From Bacteroidaceae bacterium (GTDB lineage: Bacteria > Bacteroidota > Bacteroidia > Bacteroidales > Bacteroidaceae), in the NCBI GenBank assembly GCA_017651315.1, contig JAGCDE010000028.1, forward strand, positions 1 through 50,791: a stretch of 50,791 nt of DNA, given 5' to 3'. Under the pieces are notes generated by a model that saw only the letters and a list, made by a program, of their open reading frames with translations, had not been told where the DNA came from and ran no database searches. Positions within the stretch are counted from its first letter, which is position 1. Each line of letters begins with the position of its first letter. Below are positions 1 to 7,800 of this stretch, in pieces. Made by a program: the position numbers and the translations under genes.

Positions 1-1
1 C

Positions 2-1645
2 GTGAAACTCGACGCAAGCATCGAATCGTCGGAGATGGCGGGCACGAGCGGTCACCCCTTCAAGGGTACGTTCGACGGACAGGGCAATACGCTGACGTTC
101 AACCTGCAGGCCAGCGAAGGCCACAGCGCCCCGTTCCACTATACCGACGGCGCCACCATCAGCAACCTTCACGTGACGGGACTGATTGAGGGCAACGACA
201 TTAGTTCGCTGGCTGGTTTGGTGGGCAAGGCCACGGGCAACATCACCATCAGCAACTGCCACGTGAGCACCCAAATCAGCACCACCGTCAGCATCAGCGC
301 ATGGCATGGCGGTATCATCGCATTTTGGGATGACTCGAACGTCAACTGCACCATCACGGGCTGCGTCTATGACGGACTGATATACAACCCGAACGAGGCC
401 AACGTTACCTCCTACTGCTTCGGATTCATAGGCAATAGCTATGGATCAAACATGGATATCACATTCACCGACTGCCTCTTTGCCCCCGCCGAATATACCA
501 ACGACAAAAAGGCGTTGAGGGAAGACTACGGCAGCCACACGTTCGTCTATCCAAAAAGTGGTCTGATCTTCCACGTGACGAACTGCTACTACACCCGCAA
601 CCTCGGTAGGAGGCAGGGCCGCCCCGCAGCCACGGCGACCGTCGCGCCCGCCAACCTCGGCAATGCGATGACCGACCACGGAATGGTGGATGGCTACAAG
701 AACGGCTTCTTCTACGACGGCAACTACTACACGCCGAAGTACGGCGACGCAGTGGTTGAATACAGCTTCAATGAGTGGAATGAGAGGGCCGACGTGACCA
801 TCAACGGCACGAACAATCAGGGAACAGGCGTCAACGTTGTGGGTGTGAACATCACGGAGGAGGTAGGCAATATCAAGAGCGTGACCTACAACCGCCCGTT
901 CACCGCAGCACAGGCTTCGACGGTGATACTGCCGTTCAACTATATCTGCAACGGCAGCGAGGGCGGCAAGTTCTACGGCTTCAAGGAAGTGACATACGAC
1001 TATGACCAGCATATATGGGTCTGCACGATGAAGGAGCCGGGCGAAGAGGGTTCTAATAACGCGACATCGCTGACGGCCAACACGCCGTATCTGTTCATGC
1101 CGACCGGCACGGCGATGGCGTTCCCGAACATCGGGAACATGACTGGCGGAGCTGTGACTCTGAAGCCCACGACTGAAAACGATGGCGTATATGGCAGTGC
1201 CACGATAGAAGACCCAGACAACTGGGAATTCCACGGCTCCTACAAAGGGAATACATGGACTAATCCCAGCAATGACTACGGCTTTGCCGCCACCAGCGGC
1301 ACTGAGGCTGGCGGTACGGCGACTATAGAGGCCGGGCAGTTCGTCCGCTTCACCACGAACGCCTTCATCAAGCCCATGCGCTGCTATCTGTCGTATATCG
1401 GCACATCAGCCCCTGCCCCGGCACGCGGAATGACACATTCAGCCGCCACCAATGACCTGCCCGCCAGTATCACCGTGCGTCTCATCAGTCGCAGCGGCAA
1501 TATGACAGCCGTGGGTACACTTGACACCAGGACTGGTGAGCTCTCGTTCGAAGGCTGGTATAATATGGAAGGTGTCCGCCTGAATGAGATGCCCACCCAA
1601 AAGGGTATGTACATAAACAATGGTAAAAAAGTAATCATTAAATAG
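2..1645 (+). CDS. C-terminal part of a large secreted/surface protein with GLUG-like repeats (5' truncated)
   Basis: The reading frame is open to the left edge, so the GTG at position 2 is probably not the real start and the gene continues upstream. The visible 547 residues begin with a segment resembling GLUG-type repeats of Bacteroidales surface proteins (HPFKGTFDGQGNTLTFNL, then ISNLHVTG, LAGLVGKATGNITISNC, up to about residue 175). The middle is beta-rich without a recognised catalytic motif. The last 27 residues have the pattern WYNMEGVRL...KGMYINNGKKVIIK, a short C-terminal tag seen also at the ends of the two CotH proteins in this window. The protein is probably exported and cell-surface associated; no enzymatic role can be assigned. 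A 40-residue ORF follows after 15 bases and may be co-transcribed. Confidence 0.75.
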   Translation: MKLDASIESSEMAGTSGHPFKGTFDGQGNTLTFNLQASEGHSAPFHYTDGATISNLHVTGLIEGNDISSLAGLVGKATGNITISNCHVSTQISTTVSISAWHGGIIAFWDDSNVNCTITGCVYDGLIYNPNEANVTSYCFGFIGNSYGSNMDITFTDCLFAPAEYTNDKKALREDYGSHTFVYPKSGLIFHVTNCYYTRNLGRRQGRPAATATVAPANLGNAMTDHGMVDGYKNGFFYDGNYYTPKYGDAVVEYSFNEWNERADVTINGTNNQGTGVNVVGVNITEEVGNIKSVTYNRPFTAAQASTVILPFNYICNGSEGGKFYGFKEVTYDYDQHIWVCTMKEPGEEGSNNATSLTANTPYLFMPTGTAMAFPNIGNMTGGAVTLKPTTENDGVYGSATIEDPDNWEFHGSYKGNTWTNPSNDYGFAATSGTEAGGTATIEAGQFVRFTTNAFIKPMRCYLSYIGTSAPAPARGMTHSAATNDLPASITVRLISRSGNMTAVGTLDTRTGELSFEGWYNMEGVRLNEMPTQKGMYINNGKKVIIK

Positions 1646-1660
1646 TGAGGAACAACTACT

Positions 1661-1783
1661 ATGGATAAGAAATCGTACAAGAAACCTACAGTTTCGGTAG
1701 TGGAATTGCAAAATAAGATACAACTACTATATGCCAGCAGTAAACCGACCTCTGTTCCCTGGTGGGGCGGCGAGGGCGGTTAA
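1661..1783 (+). CDS. 40-residue peptide with Lys-rich start and Trp/Gly-rich tail
   Basis: A complete short ORF begins 15 bases after the stop of the surface-protein gene and ends 41 bases before a strong terminator, so it sits as the last gene of that transcript. The peptide starts MDKKSYKKPTVSVVELQNK, then has a hydrophobic QLLYASS stretch, and ends in PWWGGEGG. There is no Cys and no classical signal peptide. I recall, without being able to check, that Bacteroidales genomes contain many unannotated short peptides with a (K)KxYxKPxxxVVxL start and a variable Gly-rich tail; this one fits. Possible roles are a modified peptide precursor or a small regulator; neither is shown. Weak ribosome-binding sequence (TGAGG, 10 bases before ATG). 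Confidence 0.6.
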   Translation: MDKKSYKKPTVSVVELQNKIQLLYASSKPTSVPWWGGEGG

Positions 1784-1824
1784 ACCTGACGGAGACTGGA
1801 CTGCATAATACGGCATAGACAAAG

Positions 1825-1861
1825 TGAAACCGCACGGCGTACGGCTGTGCGGTTTCATTTT
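1825..1861. terminator. Intrinsic terminator between convergent genes
   Basis: An 11-bp perfect stem (TGAAACCGCAC at 1825-1835 with GTGCGGTTTCA at 1847-1857) with an 11-base loop is followed by TTTT. It closes the surface-protein/peptide transcript on the plus strand and may also end the torF-like gene coming from the other side, though the A-run on that side is weak. Confidence 0.85.
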
Positions 1862-1873
1862 GTCAAGTCAGAA

Positions 1874-2566
1874 TCAGAATGAGATACCGAACACAAAGTA
1901 GGCCATCTCAGAGCTGGGGTTCACTGTCAGACCGGCCGATACCGGGAGGCTGAAGCTGTCTGTTATCCCAAGCTCCTTTGAGGCTGTCAAGGTGAGGTTG
2001 GTTACGGCAAAGCCATCGGTTCCGTAGAAAGGGGTCCCGAACGGGACGACACCTATTGCCGCTGTCCAGTCCAACCCTCCGGCACTGAACGGAGCCGCCG
2101 CCTCAAAGTATGAGCTGAACGCGCGGTCGCCGTCGTCCTTGAAGTCATTGCCTGCAAAGTTGGTGTACCACGTCAGGGACGCGAAGCCGAAATCATAGCC
2201 TACGAACGCCTCAAACACATGGTTTGTAGTCTCCTCATCATACTTGAAATAGCGCCCGTGCGGCTCCGGCCCTACATTGAACCAATAGTCTGCAACCCCA
2301 ACGCTCAGACCGGCAATGCCATAACTGAGGGTTATGTCAAACTCCTTGGTATCAGCAGCCCGGACTATGCCGGTACTGCCCCAGAGCGAGAGCTCGAATC
2401 CGCCCGCACCCACACCGAGTGAGGGTTGCAGGGAAGCGTCACCCAAATCACATCCACGCCAGATATAGCGGCTTACCACATCGGCACCTATTGTTGTTTC
2501 AATCTCTGCGTGCAACGGACAAACCATTGCCATCAATAATACCGTAATTGAGAAAATCTTTTTCAT
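1874..2566 (-). CDS. TorF/Gcw_chp-like outer-membrane protein
   Basis: The protein (230 residues from this start) has a signal peptide MKKIFSITVLLMAMVCPLHA and then starts with a region like ETTIGADVVSRYIWRG, the typical opening of the Gcw_chp/TorF family of putative outer-membrane beta-barrel porins. The rest alternates aromatic and small residues and ends in Phe (VFGISF), as many outer-membrane barrels do. I chose the ATG at 2566 because the longer frame to 2590 would begin inside a -7 promoter box at 2588-2595. It lies downstream of amtB on the same strand but has its own promoter; in other Bacteroidetes such proteins often sit next to amtB, so a role in nitrogen-compound passage is possible but only inferred. 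Confidence 0.75.
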   Translation of the reverse strand: MKKIFSITVLLMAMVCPLHAEIETTIGADVVSRYIWRGCDLGDASLQPSLGVGAGGFELSLWGSTGIVRAADTKEFDITLSYGIAGLSVGVADYWFNVGPEPHGRYFKYDEETTNHVFEAFVGYDFGFASLTWYTNFAGNDFKDDGDRAFSSYFEAAAPFSAGGLDWTAAIGVVPFGTPFYGTDGFAVTNLTLTASKELGITDSFSLPVSAGLTVNPSSEMAYFVFGISF

Positions 2567-2587
2567 AGTGATAATATGTTTATGGAA

Positions 2588-2595
2588 CAAATTTA
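2588..2595 (-). promoter_or_regulatory. -7 box of the TorF-like gene
   Basis: On the minus strand the bases read TAAATTTG, a perfect Bacteroidetes TAnnTTTG -7 element, 22 bases before the chosen ATG at 2566. No clear TTTG -33 element is seen. Confidence 0.6.
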
Positions 2596-2609
2596 AACAG
2601 ATTCTTAAA

Positions 2610-2738
2610 TAATTGAAAGCCGAACCACAAGGAACAGGGATCTGTTCTCCCCAATCATTATGGACATAGTAAAGATTTTAATTACGAATCAAATACAGGT
2701 CAAACAAACCCCGTATCCCGCAATCCGGCTTTCAATTA
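2610..2738. repeat. 129-bp segment bounded by 13-bp inverted repeats
   Basis: TAATTGAAAGCCG at 2610-2622 is the exact inverse of CGGCTTTCAATTA at 2726-2738. The segment fills the space between amtB and the TorF-like gene and codes for nothing visible. It could be a long-range RNA stem after amtB or a small MITE-like element; no clear target duplication was found. Confidence 0.55.
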
Positions 2739-2744
2739 AAGGAA

Positions 2745-3989
2745 TTATATGTTGTATGCTGTCTCTCCGTGCTCGTAGATATCAAGACCCTCCTCCTCAA
2801 CTCTGGCCTCAACGCGGATTCCGTGAACCTTCTTGAGAATTACGAATGTGAGCAGACCAAGTCCGAATGACCATGCGCAGGTTACCAGTGATCCAAGAGC
2901 CTCAACACCCAGGAAGTGCCAGCCGCCACCGTAGAACAGGCCGCCGTCAACGGCAAACATTCCGGTCATGAGTGTACCCAGGATACCGCATACTCCGTGA
3001 ACCGATACAGCACCAACGGGATCATCAATCTTGCAGACCTTGTCAATCAGGGCAACCGAACCTACCATTGCAACGCCACATACGGCGCCGATGATTGCAG
3101 AACCTCCTATCGATACCAGGTCGCAACCGGCTGTGATACCTACCAGACCCGCCAGAATGCCGTTGCATACCAGTGAAAGTGAAGGCTTGCCATAGACCAG
3201 CCATGTCAGGAACAGGACCGAGAGTCCGCCTGTGGCAGCAGCCATGTTTGTGGTGCACATTACGTGAGAGATTGCAATAGCGTTCTCCGCACCTTCGGCA
3301 GCCAGCTGTGAACCGGGGTTGTAGCCGAACCATCCGAACCAGAGCAGGAATACGCCCAGAGCACCGAATGTCAGGTTGTGACCGGGGATAGCGCGTGATT
3401 CGCCGGTCTTGGAATACTTACCGATACGGGGACCAAGTACCATGGCACCTGCAAGAGCAATCACACCACCGCAAGAGTGAACAACTGTCGAACCGGCAAA
3501 ATCATGGAAACCAAGCTCTGAGAGCCAGCCGCCACCCCATGTCCAGTGACCTTCAATAGGATAGATAATCACCGAGATGATAATTGAGATAAGAACGTAC
3601 ATGGAGAACTTGGTTCTCTCTGCCATACCGCCCGATACTATAGTAGCGGCAGTGGCGCAGAATACGGTCTGAAATATCAGAGTACACTCGGCAGGAACAT
3701 TTGAGTCACCAATGAATGACCAGTCAAACAGATGCAGGCCGCCAATGAATCCGTTGTTTGCTCCGTGCATCAGACCGAATCCTATCATCCAGAAAAGGAA
3801 TGATCCCACCATGAAATCCACAAAGTTTTTCATAAGTATGTTGGCGGTGTTCTTGGAGCGGGTAAAACCAGCCTCCACCAGCGCGAAACCGGGCTGCATA
3901 AAGAACACCAGCATTGCTGCTATCAATACCCAGACTGTATCCAGTCCGCTAATTCCACTCCCGCTTACAGTTGTAATAATGTCTTCCAT
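2745..3989 (-). CDS. amtB: Ammonium transporter AmtB
   Basis: This is a 414-residue Amt/Mep/Rh channel of the inner membrane that conducts ammonium/ammonia into the cell. It shows about eleven hydrophobic segments and the family signatures, including DFAGSTVVHSCGG with the first pore histidine and VHGVCGILGTLMTG with the second. The start at MEDIITT (3989) is preferred to the upstream MIITI because it leaves a normal 27-base gap to glnK. There is no long cleaved signal, unlike E. coli AmtB. It is the second gene of the glnK-amtB operon, in which the P-II protein binds and gates the channel. Expression is probably controlled by the upstream Gln/Asn leader and terminator. Identity is secure. 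Confidence 0.96.
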   Translation of the reverse strand: MEDIITTVSGSGISGLDTVWVLIAAMLVFFMQPGFALVEAGFTRSKNTANILMKNFVDFMVGSFLFWMIGFGLMHGANNGFIGGLHLFDWSFIGDSNVPAECTLIFQTVFCATAATIVSGGMAERTKFSMYVLISIIISVIIYPIEGHWTWGGGWLSELGFHDFAGSTVVHSCGGVIALAGAMVLGPRIGKYSKTGESRAIPGHNLTFGALGVFLLWFGWFGYNPGSQLAAEGAENAIAISHVMCTTNMAAATGGLSVLFLTWLVYGKPSLSLVCNGILAGLVGITAGCDLVSIGGSAIIGAVCGVAMVGSVALIDKVCKIDDPVGAVSVHGVCGILGTLMTGMFAVDGGLFYGGGWHFLGVEALGSLVTCAWSFGLGLLTFVILKKVHGIRVEARVEEEGLDIYEHGETAYNI

Positions 3990-4016
3990 AATTGTAATGA
4001 TCAAATTTGTTGTTAC

Positions 4017-4364
4017 TTACTTTTTGTCTCGCAATACGGTATCGCCATGCTCCCCGGTACGGATTGACCATGTGTCATCAACAGGACTCACGAATATGCG
4101 CCCGTCGCCCACCTGACCTGTACGTGCCGCACCCATTATGGCATCGATGGCCGGCTGTACAAACTGGTCACGGCAGATGATCGTAATCTCAATGCGCGAT
4201 ATGATATCAGTGCTGTACATCACGCCACGGTAGATACGATCCTGACGGGCCTGACCGATAGCATGAACCTCGGCGTATGAGAACCAGTTGATGTCGGCCT
4301 CAAAAAGAGCCTCCTTCACATCTTCAAACCGGGTTTTCCGGATGATTGCTTCAATCTTTTTCAT
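4017..4364 (-). CDS. glnK: P-II nitrogen regulatory protein (GlnB/GlnK family)
   Basis: The 115-residue protein has the P-II start MKKIEAIIRK and the C-terminal signature TGQVGDGRIFV (residues about 84-94), typical of trimeric P-II proteins that bind ATP/ADP and 2-oxoglutarate and report nitrogen status. The T-loop reads GQARQDRIYRGVMY (residues 37-50): a Tyr equivalent to Tyr51 is present, but the loop is one residue shorter than E. coli GlnB and the usual Gln39 is shifted or replaced, so ligand binding may differ. It lies directly upstream of amtB, so its main partner is almost certainly the AmtB channel. It starts 50 bases after an attenuator-like terminator. The symbol follows the amtB linkage. 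Confidence 0.93.
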   Translation of the reverse strand: MKKIEAIIRKTRFEDVKEALFEADINWFSYAEVHAIGQARQDRIYRGVMYSTDIISRIEITIICRDQFVQPAIDAIMGAARTGQVGDGRIFVSPVDDTWSIRTGEHGDTVLRDKK

Positions 4365-4413
4365 TTGTGTCTTGTTTTGAGGTTAATTATTGTGTTTTGA
4401 TGCATCGTAAAAC

Positions 4414-4449
4414 AAAAAAAGGCCGGTCTCAAAAAGACCAGCCTTAAAA
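4414..4449 (-). terminator. Intrinsic terminator in the glnK-amtB leader (attenuator)
   Basis: On the minus strand an 11-bp stem (AAGGCTGGTCT with AGACCGGCCTT, one G-U pair, 5-base loop) runs into seven T. It lies between the Gln/Asn leader peptide (stop at 4474-4476) and the glnK start at 4364, so it would cut transcription before the structural genes. Its 5' arm GGCTGGTC (forward 4436-4443) can instead pair over 8 bases, with two G-U pairs, with GACCGGTC (4484-4491) inside the leader ORF. That alternative pairing would open the terminator. Confidence 0.88.
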
Positions 4450-4473
4450 TTCTCCACTTATTTAAACTGACAG

Positions 4474-4593
4474 TTACATACCTGACCGGTCAAAAGGTAT
4501 AACCATCGGAACCTGATTATTCTGGTTCTGATTATTCTGCTGCTGATTATTATCGTTCAGCACAGCGGTCATATTCTTGAGTCCGATAAACAT
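4474..4593 (-). CDS. Gln/Asn-rich leader peptide of glnK-amtB (39 aa)
   Basis: A 39-residue ORF lies between a -7 box and an intrinsic terminator in front of glnK. Residues 13-27 are NDNNQQQNNQNQNNQ: eight Asn and six Gln in fifteen positions, all Gln as CAG. The tail reads VPMVIPFDRSGM. An internal ATG at 4572 (residue 8) would keep the Gln/Asn run. The tail is shared with a second leader at 12561-12671 (QVxMVxPFxR), which argues that it is a real translated ORF. Inferred role: ribosome stalling on the Gln/Asn codons when charged tRNA is scarce favours an antiterminator and lets glnK-amtB be transcribed. A sensing arrest peptide is an alternative, because residues after the run are conserved too. 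Confidence 0.82.
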   Translation of the reverse strand: MFIGLKNMTAVLNDNNQQQNNQNQNNQVPMVIPFDRSGM

Positions 4594-4622
4594 AAACTGC
4601 TATCTTGTTTCAATTTCTGCCG

Positions 4623-4630
4623 CAAAGGTA
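4623..4630 (-). promoter_or_regulatory. -7 box of the glnK-amtB leader transcript
   Basis: The minus strand reads TACCTTTG, a perfect TAnnTTTG element, about 30 bases before the leader ATG at 4593. No good -33 element at 19 bases is seen. The same relative placement occurs before the purF leader. Confidence 0.7.
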
Positions 4631-4802
4631 ATCACTTTTTGAATACATTGTTCACAAAAACAATAAAAAATTATCATTTTAACACATTCACCCTAATTTC
4701 AATATCCATTTGTTCAATTTATCTCAATAATAACCAGCATTATGCAAAATCTTAGAATCTGTTTTGATTTGTTCCGTAAAGAAAATCATGGAAACAAATC
4801 CT

Positions 4803-4810
4803 TATATTTG
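4803..4810 (+). promoter_or_regulatory. -7 box of the large CotH gene
   Basis: TATATTTG, a perfect Bacteroidetes -7 element, 26 bases before the ATG at 4837. The region 4640-4800 between this promoter and the divergent glnK leader promoter is A/T-rich and I see no other structure in it. Confidence 0.65.
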
Positions 4811-4836
4811 TTGCTTATTAGGAAACTCACCTGATT

Positions 4837-7800
4837 ATGAAACTCCCTAAATACTTTTCAATCATAGTGGTGATGTCCATGGCGGCAGCCATACCTGCCA
4901 AAGCACAGATCACCATCAATGAAGTGCTGGCATCAAACGGCAGTATCAACACAGATCCTGATTACGGCGCGAATGCCGACTGGATAGAGCTATACAATGC
5001 CGGCCAGACCGATGTGAACCTGAGTGGCTGGTCAGTGACAGACAATCTTGACAAGCCCCGGAAATACACTCTGCCGGAAGGTATATCCATCAAGAGCGGC
5101 GGTTTTCTGCTGATATGGTGCGATGGCAACGGCACCGGCCTGCACACCGGTTTCAAGTTAAGTGCCGACGGTGAAGAGGTGGGTCTATTTGACGCTACCG
5201 GACAGATGACAGACAGCATGACCTTCGGTCCGCAATACGGAGATATCAGTTACGGCCGCTCCATTGACAGTCCAGGCACGACATTGTTCTTCATGACTCC
5301 CACGCCCGGTGCCGCCAATACCACTCAGGGCTACACCGGCAGATCCAACCAGCCGGTTATACTGACACAAGGCGGAGCTTACGCGGGATCGGTTACGGTT
5401 ACTGTGACCAATGATCAGGGCGGTACGGTCTATTATACCACCGATGGTTCCGAGCCTACAGAGGAGTCAAGCGTATATTCCTCACCGCTTACGTTCACCA
5501 GGACCACAGTTCTGAGAGCACGCATACTGGAGGACGGCAAGATGCCCGGTCTGACCAGGACCATGACATATTTCCTTAACGATGAGTTCCGGGGACACAG
5601 TCTGCCGGTGGTGTCGATAGCAACGGAGAGCACCAATTTCTGGGACTCCGAGCATGGTATATACGGTTATACCGACAAATACAATGAAAAGGCTGATTTT
5701 GAGATTCCGGTTAACATAGAACTCTATGAGAACAACGGCAGTGACCGGGCGGCATTCAACGAGGCGGCAGGCGTAAAGATAAACGGCCTCTATGCATGGC
5801 AGCTGCCGCAGAAAATGCTTGGGGTTTATTTCAAGAAGAAATACGGCGAGAGCAAGCTGTCATACCAGCTGTTCCACGACGATGAGCGCACCACGTTTGA
5901 TGACTTCGCGCTGCGTGCATCGGGCAATGACTGGAACTACACCATGTTCCGTGACGGCCTGCTTCAGCAGGCTTGCCGCAGAGGCGGGCTCAATCTTGCC
6001 CTGCAGGCGTTCCGTCCGTCCGCGGTATATCTAAACGGAGAGTTCCTGGGCATCCACAATATACGCGAGAAAGTCAATGAGGAGTACATAGAGACCCGCT
6101 ACGGACTTGAGCACGGCACATTTGACATGATTGAAGGTGACCAGAACATTGAGGCCGGCGACATGGTTGAGTGGAACCATTATAAGGAGCTGTGGCAGAA
6201 AGACCTGAGCGTTCAGGCCAACTATGACGCACTGGCCGCCATTATGGACGTGGAGAACTACACCGACTTCATGGTGGCGCAGATCTGGAGCCACAATACA
6301 TCGGTCAACCACAACCCTATGGCCTGGAAGCCAAAGGGCGGCGGTGAGTGGCGCTGGATATTTACTGACGGTGACCGTGGTTTCAACGATTATGCCGATG
6401 ACTTTACAGACTGGTATGCGGGGAAGGCCAACATGCCTTTAGGGTCAATGCTCAAGAATGAAGGTTTCCGCAGATATTTCTGCAAACGTGCAGCCGACCT
6501 CCTTTTCACAGCGTTCAATCCGGAGGAGATACAGCGCCAGGTGACAGAGCACAGCAAGGATATAGAACCGCTCATGGAACAGCAGGTTCAGAGGTGGCTC
6601 GGCACCAGCAGCTCCTACAGCGGCAATGCCCTTACATCGACCCGTCAATGGCGCAGCAGGATAAACTACCTGCGGGATTTCTGCAACGGCCGGCCGATAA
6701 TGCTGCTTTGGGACATGAATGAGAACTACGGCACGGGGGCGCCCGCCCTGCTCGCTCTTACCGGCAAGTCCGGTTTCAAATTCAACGGCCTGGCCATCGA
6801 TAAGGACAAGTGGTGCGGATCATACCCTACCGATATGGAAATCACCCTTACCGCCGGACAGCGCGTGGGCTATACATTCAAGGGCTGGCGCGAGAATGCC
6901 ATAAAGAAACTGATATCCACAGGCAGCCAATGGAAATATCTTGATGACGGAAGCAGCCCCACCTCATGGTACGCCGCCTCATTTGATGACTCAGGATGGA
7001 AAACGGGCGCATCGCCTTTAGGATATGACACTGACAACAAGATGACGGACCTGATAAAGACCACTGTGAACTACGGCTCAGGCAGTTCCAAATATGTCAC
7101 CACATATTTCCGCCGTCAATTCAATATCGAGGACAACCCCTCATCCTACCTGCAGATAAAGCTCCGGCTTTTGCGCGATGACGGCGCGGTTGTATGGCTC
7201 AACGGCAAGCAGATTATATGCAGCAACCTCAGGGAGAACTTTGAATCTAATCCCCTTGCCGACAATTATGCCATCCCCAAGCGTGCCGCAATAAGATATG
7301 TCACGTATGATATCGACCCCTCCTGCCTCCGCCAGGGCGAAAACACCATAGCTGTGGAGATACACCAGACATCAAGGAGCAGCTCGGATATCATTATGGA
7401 TGTTGAGCTTCTGGCTGTGCTTGACCAGGCGGCGTTGCAGAATAGGCTCAGCGGACAAACCAGCCCTACAATCAGGCTGTCTATTGATTCTGACATGGCA
7501 GCAGAGGCATTATATGAGCCATCCGGCCTTAATATGCTTCCCGATACCATATATACTGACATGACATTGCTCAAGTCCCAGTCACCTTATTATACTGCAT
7601 CGGATGTCACAGTAATCAAAGGCGCACGCCTTACCGTTGAGCCGGGCGTAGAGATAAGGTTCGCACCCAATTCGTGCATGATTGTACACGGAGGCCTTAC
7701 CGCCCAGGGCACTCGTTCGGACAGCATACGATTTGTGCTCAATCCCCAATATGCCGGTCAATCCTGGGGAGCGCTCTGCTTCATAAACAGCGATTCCAGC

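Noticed and set aside
446-1234. Long open frame of 262 codons on the minus strand inside the first gene
   Set aside because: It lies opposite a clear coding frame with GLUG-like repeats and the C-terminal tag, has no recognisable motif, and its composition (rich in His, Arg, Val) is typical of an antisense shadow.
4414-4630. Riboswitch-like or glnA/Downstream-peptide-type RNA aptamer in the glnK leader
   Set aside because: I could not find the conserved cores of these glutamine RNAs, and the leader is explained by an ORF plus terminator and antiterminator arms.
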